From assembly GCA_902729315.2 (NCBI GenBank), contig LR746272.1, forward strand, positions 12,414,327 to 12,478,326: a stretch of DNA of 64,000 nucleotides, in the 5' to 3' direction. Under the pieces are notes generated by a model. That model had not been told where the DNA came from. It saw only the letters and a list, made by a program, of their open reading frames with translations, and ran no database searches. The translations under genes and the position numbers were made by a program. Below, in pieces: positions 55,776-64,000 of the stretch. Numbering within the stretch: the first letter of the stretch is position 1; every line of letters begins with the position of its first letter. This stretch comes from Spirodela intermedia (taxonomy: Eukaryota; Streptophyta; Magnoliopsida; Alismatales; Araceae).

Positions 55776-58542
55776 GGAGCGAAGGAAACGACAGTTCGGA
55801 GAGGCAGAAGCTTAGGCTACCGGAGATCAAGTTCACAAGGCTCTTCATCAATGGCGAATTCGTCGATGCCGTCTCCGGTAAGACGCATCACGGTCTTTCT
55901 CCACTCTTCTTCTGACACTCTCTATCCTAGTTTTGCCGGTTTATTTTTCTACTTGCCTAATTCTTTTTCTTCCTCTTCCTTGATTCCTGGAGAGAGTTTT
56001 GTTTCCGCTGAGTATTCGTTCGCCGCGTTCCTTCACTGTTCAGCTGCGCGGAGTTGGGAGGAGAATCCATTCCACCGTCAACCTGTTTTATTCCCTTAGG
56101 AATCGCTGGTTCATTTAGATGCGCTCCGTCTCCGAGCCGGTTTTCAATGGCGATGGGGGACTCCTAGTCAGTGTCTCGCCTTCCTAGAGGCCATCTTTCC
56201 TGTTCTGCACCTTCGACCTTCATGTTCCCTGAGCTATGGGGGATTTGTTTTCCTTTCTGAGCCGGCCTCTCGTTTCAGGGAAGACGTTCGAAACCATCGA
56301 CCCTCGGACGGGGGAGGCGCTGGCGAGTGTGGCGGAGGGCGATAAAGAGGACGTGGATCTGGCGGTGAAGGCCGCTCGGGAGGCCTTCGACCACGGCAGG
56401 TGGCCTCGCATGTCTGGCTCGGTGAGGGTTTTCTCCTGCTTCTTCCCAGCCATTCATTTCCCTGCGGGGAGAAGGTCCAAGATTAGCTTGCTAGGCGAGC
56501 CCATATTTTTTTCTCGCCTCCGAAAACGATGTTTCGTAGCTCAAGTTGTCCCGGTTTGGGACTTCTTGCTTGATCAGTCTCGGATGCTTCTGATAACCTG
56601 CCCACGCTCTCGTTGACGTTTTCTCTTCATCCGGGTGGGCGGACCTGTGGCGTTTCGCATGGTCTACAGGCCCAACTCTCTCTCTCTCTCTCTCTCTTTC
56701 TTTCTAATTCCCTCGTTCTTTCCCACTCTCTTACCAGGAAAGAAGGAAGATCATGATGAAGTTTGCAGACCTGATTGATCGGCACGTGGAGGAACTGGCG
56801 TCACTCGACTGCGCTGACGCCGGAAAACTATTCACCCACACCAAGTTCCTAGAGATCCCGCAGTGCGCAGAGAACATCCGATACTTCGCCGGTGCGGCGG
56901 ACAAGATCCACGGCGAGACGCTGAAGATGTCGAGGGAGCTGCAGGGGTATACCCTGCGGGAGCCCATCGGCGTGGTTGGGCACATCATTCCCTGGAACTT
57001 CCCCTCCACCATGTTCTTCTTCAAGGTCAGCCCCGCCTTGGCGGCGGGCTGCACTATGGTCGTCAAGCCCGCCGAGCAGTCCCCGCTCTCCGCTCTCTAC
57101 TACGCCCACCTCGCCAAGGAGGTATTCCGTCTTCCAAAAAAACAGCCATCGCTCTCTGATTTGCGACCTGCATTGACCATTTTGGTGACCATTTATCGAA
57201 GGACATGCCGGAGAAACCATTAGTTTGTCGCTAACTTTCCGACTGCAGGCTGGTGTTCCTGACGGCGTGCTTAACGTCATCACTGGATTTGGCCCCACGG
57301 CCGGTGCTGCCCTCTCCTCTCACATGGACGTCGACAAGGTGAACATGACCTTCTTCTTTATCATCATCATCCCGCGTCGTCTTGGTTTCTCGATATTCGG
57401 GAAACATCTTCTGAATCTGTGTTTCTCTGCGCACAGATAAGTTTCACAGGGTCCACCGAAGTGGGTCGTCTCGTAATGGAGGCGGCTGCCAAGAGCAACC
57501 TCAAGGTGGTGTCCCTCGAACTAGGAGGGAAGTCGCCGCTCATGGTCTTCGACGACGCCGACGTCGACACCGCTGTAGAGCTTGCCCAGATAGCCGCATT
57601 CTACAACAAAGTAATCGCCGGAGTCTTCCATCTCCGGTCTTTCTTGTTTCGCCACCGGCTAGAGTAAGGGATTTGACCGCTCTCTCGTCTTTTAGGGAGA
57701 GATATGCGTCGCGGGGTCCCGTGTCTACGTTCAGGAGGGGATATACGACGAGTTTGTGAGGAAGTCAGCGGAGAAGGCTAAGAGCTGGAAGATCGGAGAT
57801 CCCTTCGATCCGCAGGTCAACCAAGGGCCTCAGGTGAGCCTACGTTCTTTCTCTGAAAAGTAGAAGAGTACACCCTGTTTATCTTGTTCAATCCTTCTGG
57901 AGTAGGTTGATAAGAAACAGTTTGAGAAGATTCTGTCCTACATCGATCTTGGGAAGAGGGAGGGAGCTACTCTTCTCACTGGGGGCAAACCATGTGGGGA
58001 CAAGGGCTTGTACATCGAACCTACCATCTTCACAGACGTAAAGGTGACTCCGTCCAACCCACCTGCCTGCCCCTCCACCGACGCTCTCTCCCCTTCCTCC
58101 ACATCTTCTGACTCAGAGATCTTCCCAGGAGGAAATGACGATCGCTAAAGACGAGATCTTCGGACCCGTTATGTCCCTCATGAAGTTCAAGTAAACCCTA
58201 ATCCTACTCCTCTGAACACTCCACCTTCTTGAGTCCCATTCAACGCAGATGCCCGCGATCTTATTCAGGACCATCGAGGAGGTGATAGAGAGGGCGAACC
58301 AGACGAGGTACGGGCTGGCGGCGGGGATCGTGACCACTGATCTGAACATCGCCAACCGGGTATCGAGGTCAGTCCGCGCCGGCACCATCTGGATCAACTG
58401 CTACATGGCCTTCGACAGGGACTGCCCCTTCGGCGGCTTCAAGATGAGCGGGTTCGGCAAGGACATAGGCATGGCGGGGCTTGACAAATACCTCCTATGC
58501 AAGTCTGTCGTCACCCCGATCTACAACTCGCCGTGGCTGTGA
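55772..58542 (+). CDS. ALDH2C4: Aldehyde dehydrogenase ALDH2C4 (coniferaldehyde/sinapaldehyde dehydrogenase)
   Basis: Nine exons in frame give 502 residues: 55772-55877, 56279-56421, 56738-57121, 57249-57338, 57437-57610, 57696-57833, 57906-58043, 58129-58190 and 58269-58542. This NAD(P)+-dependent cytosolic enzyme oxidises coniferaldehyde and sinapaldehyde to ferulic and sinapic acids. Visible: [17 protein letters not shown]; cofactor site IIPWNFPS (Asn170); [21 protein letters not shown]; general-base Glu269 in SLELGGKSP; nucleophile Cys303 in [42 protein letters not shown]. The absence of an N-terminal targeting peptide and the ending NSPWL fit the cytosolic ALDH2C group (Arabidopsis REF1) rather than mitochondrial ALDH2B. 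A GA run ends just before the ATG. AATAAA motifs at 58642-58652 are likely poly(A) signals. Confidence 0.96.
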
Positions 58543-61331
58543 GATTCGGCTGGAATGACTGTTCTTTCTCCACATGCTCCTGTTGGGTACCCATGTGAGC
58601 TCCTCAGGCTCGTCGGGAGAAGGTTGATCACCATTTTATTAAATAAAATAAACATTTCAGAGTATAATAAATGTAGAAGTGTGACTTGGTCTCATCTCTT
58701 TTGAACTTCACCAAAAAAAAAGAAAGAGTGAAAATGATTGTTATTATGCTTTGAAACCTACCTGATTTGATGTTCATCAAACATATACAAGGACAAAATA
58801 ATAATTTTTACATTATCAAATGTAAAAATGTTGATATTATGTTATTCTAACAATTGATAAGGTTTAATGCGACTTCAATAGCCCTTGAAAGTGTTTTAAT
58901 GCTCTTTCTTATTTTTAGAAGGGAGTCATCTCATTTCGTATGAAGATTTTTTACACTAAGTGGCTAAAACACTATGTAAGGGGAAAATGGTAATTTCAAA
59001 TTTTCTCTTGCAATTTCATGATAATTCATTATTGCCAATGTGCTCTAATAACATTGACAAAGTCATTTAAATATTTGGGATTTAGCGCTCGAAATAATTT
59101 AATCTTCACTTCTTTTCAAGAAATGAATTAGCTCACTCAATATGAAGCTTTGGTTGCATTAATGCCGATGCTACATGAAAAAATAAAAAGGATGATTTTA
59201 AGATCTAACTGCTCTAACTGACCATCGACAGCCATTTGGACGATTTTAAGATCTGAAAATATTACAATAGTGTCCTTGAAAAAAAACTACCGACAAAAGC
59301 AGTTCTAGTTTGAGCTAAGAATTTAGTTTCATCGACAATTTTCTCAGTTATCATTAATTTTGTTGAAAATATTAGAATGAACATTTTTTTTATCACATTC
59401 AGTTTCCTATGATTCACATGTGAATTTTTTCAGTATGACTACTTCGCAAGTACCAATTTCATGTTGATACCCTTTTTCACTTGCCTTAAGGTTTGTCCCC
59501 ATAAAAGGGGCAGATATTAGGCTTTTGAAGCATAGAATGCACACAAAAGAGTAAAATAGAAAAATTCGACCACTTTTAATAACCTAGCAAAAAAAGTGAA
59601 AAATGACGATAATGAGGATTTATTGCTGGATTGAGAAAACCTTGAAAAAAAAGTTCCATGTCCACGGATGAGGATATATTACTGGATTGAGTTATTGAAA
59701 TAGAAGCTTCCACCATTATTGCTCAAACCTTCGTCCTGATAGAGTTATAAAATAGATGTTTGTGAGTATTTATGTTAATATCATTGTACAAATTTATGTT
59801 CTTATTGAATGTTATTATAATTGAATATATGTGAGTAATTAGGTTAAGTTGGGGTCAAAATGTAAAAAAAAATATTTTGGAGAACACGAGTTTTAGATTT
59901 AGAAGAAATGTTTTTTGAGCACCTAGGTCTGCTTAGAGTGATGAACTTGGAAGAGCATAGATGAGGACCTAACTATTAAGTGGATTGTACTATCACGTGT
60001 TGGTGGAACCTAAGAAATAGATCTTTACAGACCTAGAGTGTTTAACTACCAAAAATCCTTAGTTTTATGCTTTATAACTTTACTCATATGTTGACATATG
60101 GAGTCTAGTGCAAACTAGAAATTAGATAGACGAAAAATCCAAATTTGTCTCTCCACCTAGTCCTTCTCTCACCCTTCCGAGCCAAAAATTACTATTATGG
60201 TGTTCTTGCTCGGATGAAATATTGATATTGGAGCTATTGAATAAGAGGGTCGATAGGCTGGTTGAGTCAAGACCTTGACTCTAGTTGACTTTTCTCTAAC
60301 TTGGGTCTTTGATCAAGATTAGAAAGAATAACAGACCTGGCTCAGCTTGACCCAAGTTCCATCAAGGCAAGGTTGGTTGTTTGATTGCGTCAGTGCAAAG
60401 AACTTAGAATCTACTTTCCTTCTATCATAAGGGCCTAAGGTTGACTATCTGGAAGCTCATCCTTCATCTGCTCTCTCTCTCTAGGATACTGACCTTGACA
60501 AGGCTTCTGGTTGGAGTGCTTTTTTCAGATTGTTCTTTGGGCTCAAGCCAGAATAAAGAGGGGTTGAGCCTAGCGCAGCCCAACCTGGCTCGTTGACTTT
60601 AGAACCATTCAACCGCTGGGCGTGCACGGCTGCCATATCATTCTGTATTTTGTTATTTCGGAAATTATGCGACGCTTCTACAGCGGCAGGCATAGCGGTG
60701 ACTAAGGTTATGACGCCGGTAGACTAATCTTGGATCATTTTCGAAATTATTAATTAAAACTATTATTTTCCAATGGTGGTCATTCAGGATTCTTCCGCTG
60801 ACGTCCGGCCCTGTTTTTAAAACATCAACATGCATGTGCATGGGTGGATGCACTTCCGACAGGGCCAACAGATAATCGATTCGGCCTGGGGGCGGGTCGG
60901 TGTGTGCCCCCCCCCCCCCCCTCACCTTGGTCGCAGAATGTCAGAGGGCTCCTCCTACCACGGTCCTCGCCAGAGATCACGAAGAACGGGATCTCTGCTC
61001 GCATGTGTACGGGTCGTCGCACGTGCTAATTAGGCAGCGTTAGTGGAAACTTTAGCATGGTTTACTGGCGTTTAATGAGGCACTTTGGTTGACGTCATTG
61101 GTCAGAGGTTTTTGTGGAATTTAAGTTACAGCGAATGTTGCCGCTGGACTTGCCTTAATTGCATTAATACCCCGATAGGATCCTTAAATTGCCGTACCCC
61201 CCTCATTAATTCTTCTTTGAATACCGCATTTATCTCCTTTGCCTTCTGTTTCCTTCTCCTTCCCTTTTATATAGCCCACCCTTCTCCCTGCCCCTACCCT
61301 GGAGCGAGAGAGAGAGAGAGGGAGGGCGAGG
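58543..61331. other. AT-rich intergenic region upstream of OVATE gene
   Basis: About 2.8 kb. The first 1.7 kb is strongly AT-rich with no coding sequence or family I recognise; it may be decayed transposon DNA. A near-repeat of GGATxTATTxCTGGATTGAG occurs at about 59617 and 59670. A short palindrome GAGTCAAG-AC-CTTGACTC lies near 60262-60280. A C homopolymer of about 14 bases sits at 60907-60921. The right end is the OVATE gene promoter. Confidence 0.5.
61268..61273 (+). promoter_or_regulatory. TATA box of the OVATE family gene
   Basis: TTTTATATAGCCC context, TATATA 59 bp before ATG 61332, followed by a pyrimidine-rich stretch and a short GA run in the leader. Confidence 0.7.
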
Positions 61332-62141
61332 ATGGGGAGGGAGAAGGGACTACAAAGGTACCTTGGGATCTATCTGGCAAAGCTGAAGAAGGCGGCGCAG
61401 GCAGAAACCAGGGAGGAAAACAGCACCATCAACATGACAGCCAGCTGGTTACTTTCCGCCTGCAAGTACCCGAGGACTTTGTCTTTCGTCGGAGAACGTA
61501 ACCCACCCTCCGGCCACGACGGCGGCGGCGGTGGCAGCGGCGGGGACACTTCCGCGACTCTCGCGGACGTGGATCGTTTCCTGTTTGATAACTTCAACTC
61601 ACTCTACGACGCTCAGAACGAGGACGGCGACGATGGGGGCGCGTCCAAAACCCTTGCTGAGGGAGTCCGAGCCAGCGCGACGTCCACTTCGTCGTCCTCC
61701 TTCACCGCCTCCGCTTCGTCCTCCACGGCGACTTTGACCCAGCCGCCGCCGAAGTCGTCTGATGCCGCTCCCCTTGCCGGACATAGCGTGGCTGTCATGA
61801 CCTTTTCCAATGATCCCTACGGAGACTTCCGGCGGTCGCTGGAGGAGATGGTCGATGCCCGCCACCAGGAGCGTCGAGATCCTCTGGACTGGGACTTCAT
61901 GGAGGAGCTTCTCATCTCCTACCTCGAGCTCAACGATCGGACCGTCCACAAGCACATCATCCGCGCGTTTACCGACGTCGTCGTCTCCTTCCGGCGTCAT
62001 TACTGCGGCGGCGTTAAGAACGCGAAGAAAGCGGAAACCGGCGGTCGCCGCCGACGGAGGCGGGGTGCCGGAAGGGCCCTGACATCGCCATTATCGACGG
62101 AGCCCACCGAGGGGAATCCTGCCTCGCTCACATGCAGCTAA
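61332..62141 (+). CDS. OVATE family protein, transcriptional repressor
   Basis: Intronless, 269 residues. N-terminal MGREKGLQRYLGIYLAKLKK, then SWLLSACKYPRTLSFVGE, a variant of the CK.PKT.SF box seen in the OFP12-18 group. A Gly/Ser-rich linker contains DVDRFLFDNFNSLYD. The OVATE domain covers about residues 152-220: VAVMTFSNDPYGDFRRSLEE, DWDFMEELLISYLELNDRTV and HKHIIRAFTDVVVSF. The C-terminal tail is Arg-rich (GGRRRRRRGAG) and may be a nuclear signal. OFPs bind TALE homeodomain and TRM proteins, repress transcription and influence cell elongation and organ shape. Intronless structure and length are normal for the family. Confidence 0.95.
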   Translation: MGREKGLQRYLGIYLAKLKKAAQAETREENSTINMTASWLLSACKYPRTLSFVGERNPPSGHDGGGGGSGGDTSATLADVDRFLFDNFNSLYDAQNEDGDDGGASKTLAEGVRASATSTSSSSFTASASSSTATLTQPPPKSSDAAPLAGHSVAVMTFSNDPYGDFRRSLEEMVDARHQERRDPLDWDFMEELLISYLELNDRTVHKHIIRAFTDVVVSFRRHYCGGVKNAKKAETGGRRRRRRGAGRALTSPLSTEPTEGNPASLTCS

Positions 62142-63379
62142 CATCATCGAATTATTCATCCATTAGACAGAAGCTCAGAGTTCAGACAGTTCTTCACGTT
62201 TGCACATGCTGGAACAGAGACAAGAGGACGCGAAAGACGGAGAAGGGGGTCTCGCGAGCTGTCCCTTGATGCCGTCTCCTCGCCGTCGTATTCTCATCGA
62301 CTAGTCAGCGGTTATCTAGGTGGAGGCCATGGGAGAGACCCGACTTTGGGACACCCCGTCATCAGCTTCAAAGATTGTTTTTTTATTTGTTTATGCTCCA
62401 CGACTGTGGCGAGAAATTTGTTTACCACTCTCCAGCGGAGTTCATTGGTCCTCGTCGCCCTCCCAACTTGTCGGCGCTGCCGCCTCCACCGTGACGACAC
62501 CTTCGACTTGCCGCCATCGTCTTCCTCCAACTGCTGAAAGGAGGAGAAGAAGAAGAAGAATAGAAAGGAGAGAGCCGAGAGGAAATCGCCGCCAGCCGGT
62601 GCCGATCACGATGGGCTGCTAAGGTTTTCTCTATGAATAAAATATTACGGAAAAACACTCTTTCATCCGTGCAACATATTTTCTACTATTATTGCACATA
62701 ATATCAATTTTGTCTTCGTACCTTTTCCTCTTTCTTTCTTACCCTATTCGTGTCTTCCGGGGTCGGGCCAATCCAACCCGACCGATCTTGCACGCGAGTC
62801 GTCGGCGGGCCAGCTCAGCTGGAAGAGATACGTCCGCACCACGTGTCACATGGTGACGGCGACGTCAGCTGCTTACACTCACTCTTCATTGGTCAGCTCC
62901 GTACCTCTCTTGATCGCAACTTTCCGGGTCATCCTCCTCTTTAATCATATCGCTAAAAGGCCACCTTTTGGCTCTAAATGCTGCCTTTGGATTTTTGCTA
63001 AAAAAGGCTCGTCGACTGAATTAAAAAAAAAAAGGAGGAATCATAAGATTTCCCATATTTTGCGTATATTTTTACTCATATTTTCTCTTTATATATTATT
63101 TTATTTTCCGTTTAGTTAGTCTTCTCCAGGATCAGATGGGCAGCGGATTCTTCTCCAACTTCGGGAGGAGACTTGTGTGGGGGTATTTTCCTCAAGCGAA
63201 TTGGGTCCAGGCGGTCAGCGTGGAGAGAGAAGAGGGAAGATTCAAGAAGGTCGTCCCTGAAGAGGCGCACGTGGAGAGGAAGTCAGAGTTCTGAAATGGG
63301 AAACGGGTTTATTAGTGCAGTTAAACAGGAGAGAGTGTGTTCCGTCGATGAGGTCGGGAGCAACTAGCTAGCTAGCACT
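62142..63379. other. Intergenic region between OVATE and glycine-rich genes
   Basis: It holds the 3' flanks of two converging genes. AT-rich around 63000-63120, with TTTATATATTA at 63088-63098. A 52-residue open frame from ATG 63136 is listed separately. Nothing else recognised. Confidence 0.5.
63136..63294 (+). CDS. Possible 52-residue small protein
   Basis: ATG 63136 to TGA 63294. The product opens MGSGFFSNFGRRLVWGYFPQ and continues VSVEREEGRFKKVV and EEAHVERKSEF. It starts about 40 bp downstream of TTTATATATTA, a good TATA distance. I do not recognise it; it is short and could be chance. It converges on the glycine-rich gene, so it could also lie within that gene's 3' region. Confidence 0.3.
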   Translation: MGSGFFSNFGRRLVWGYFPQANWVQAVSVEREEGRFKKVVPEEAHVERKSEF

Positions 63380-64000
63380 CTAGGGCTCCTCCAGCTTCTC
63401 GGGGTTGACCAAGGCACTGGAGTCGCCGCTGTTCCCTGCTCCTCCATGGCCGACGCCGAGTCCGATGCCGGCGCCGATGACGCCTCCTATATTCAGCCCT
63501 TTGCTGCCCACGCCGATTCCGGCACCGCCTCCGACGCCGACGCCGGCAACAATCCCCGGGCTGCCGCCAGGTCCTCCGCCCGCACCGAGTCCACCGCCGG
63601 CCCCTATTCCTCCACCAAGGCCAATTCCGCCGCTGCCTGCTCCGCCACCCCCAACAATTCCGCCTTCTCCTCCTGCACCAATGCCTCCACCTGGGCCACC
63701 GCTGCCAAAACCTCCGCCGATTCCGCCCTCGCCTCCAATCCCTACGCCACCACCAAAGTCAACGCCTTTGACAATCCCGCTACCAATTTCATCTCCTCCT
63801 CCAACGCCGCCACCCCCGCCAGGTCCACCTCCAACGCCGGCGCCACCATAGCCACCGCCTTTGCCAACCCCGCCACCAATTCCACCTCCTACGCCACCAC
63901 CCCCGCCAATTCCACCTCCTAAGCCGCCTCCCCCGCCAAATCCACCTCCTACACCGCCACCCCCGCCAATTCCACCTCCTGCACCGCCACCCCGCCAATT
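63380..64000 (-). CDS. Glycine-rich (cell-wall type) protein, C-terminal part
   Basis: Partial: 206 codons plus a stop (63382-63380) are in the window and the start lies beyond the right edge. The protein is almost entirely Gly with regularly spaced Ile/Val/Leu/Phe (GGGIGGGGGVGGGFGG pattern), ending HGGAGNSGDSSALVNPEKLE and EP. Units of 10 residues (30 bp) are clear at 63866-63985. Such proteins are secreted structural wall proteins or cytoplasmic GRPs; the signal peptide that would decide is outside the window. The opposite strand reads as an open Pro-rich frame, but the Gly frame has the natural, non-repetitive C-terminus and stop, so I prefer it. The final unit at the window edge is 29 bp rather than 30, which breaks the frame there. 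Confidence 0.75.
   Translation of the reverse strand, partial: NWRGGGAGGGIGGGGGVGGGFGGGGGLGGGIGGGGGVGGGIGGGVGKGGGYGGAGVGGGPGGGGGVGGGDEIGSGIVKGVDFGGGVGIGGEGGIGGGFGSGGPGGGIGAGGEGGIVGGGGAGSGGIGLGGGIGAGGGLGAGGGPGGSPGIVAGVGVGGGAGIGVGSKGLNIGGVIGAGIGLGVGHGGAGNSGDSSALVNPEKLEEP

Noticed and set aside
63405-63851. Proline-rich extensin-like protein on the plus strand
   Set aside because: It is the reverse complement of the Gly-rich frame, which has the better C-terminus (SSALVNPEKLEEP and stop). The plus frame lacks a signal peptide and extensin motifs such as SPPPP repeats.

Overview
This window is nuclear DNA from a flowering plant. Genes are split by short GT-AG introns, they encode plant-only families (BRI1-type receptor kinase, WRKY, PLS-class PPR proteins, one-helix protein OHP2, OVATE, FRIGIDA-like), and AAACCCTA telo-box motifs sit in leader regions. 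Very GC-rich, often intronless coding sequence (BRI1, PPRs, the OVATE gene) alternates with AT-rich introns, and (GA)n/(CT)n tracts are extremely common. Nineteen protein genes in 64 kb (about one per 3.4 kb) points to a compact genome. A monocot, possibly a small-genome lineage such as duckweeds, would fit, but that is inference. I see no virus, integron, CRISPR array, rRNA or tRNA gene, and no intact transposon.

Layout, left to right. A partial DHRS12-like short-chain dehydrogenase and a choline/ethanolamine kinase lie on the minus strand, separated by a GA-bearing tandem array. A GPI-type GH17 beta-1,3-glucanase (minus) stands head to head with a 12-coding-exon S-adenosylmethionine carrier (plus). 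A minus-strand block at 15.5-21.2 kb holds an A20/AN1 zinc-finger protein, a PPR protein, OHP2 and an uncharacterised protein ending in a CaaX-like tetrapeptide. Plus-strand genes follow: an uncharacterised 189-residue protein and BRI1 (1157 residues). A WRKY13-like gene (minus) has an unusual GA minisatellite in its second intron. Two PPR genes then converge and overlap in coding sequence. The right third is mostly plus strand: a small basic protein, the LAMMER kinase AFC3, a FRIGIDA-like protein, ALDH2C4-type aldehyde dehydrogenase and an OVATE family protein, with a partial glycine-rich protein on the minus strand at the edge.

The genes do not form a pathway cluster. They are ordinary single plant genes: membrane lipid and phenylpropanoid metabolism, wall proteins, organelle RNA editing, photosystem assembly, brassinosteroid perception and transcriptional control. 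I built multi-exon models by hand from splice signals, phase and remembered family sequences. All models keep reading frame throughout.

The most interesting signals are non-coding: a six-copy intronic array whose units resemble tiny exons, a dense cluster of CACGTG G-boxes between two converging genes, two likely GC-AG introns, and a CaaX-like ending on a protein of unknown function.
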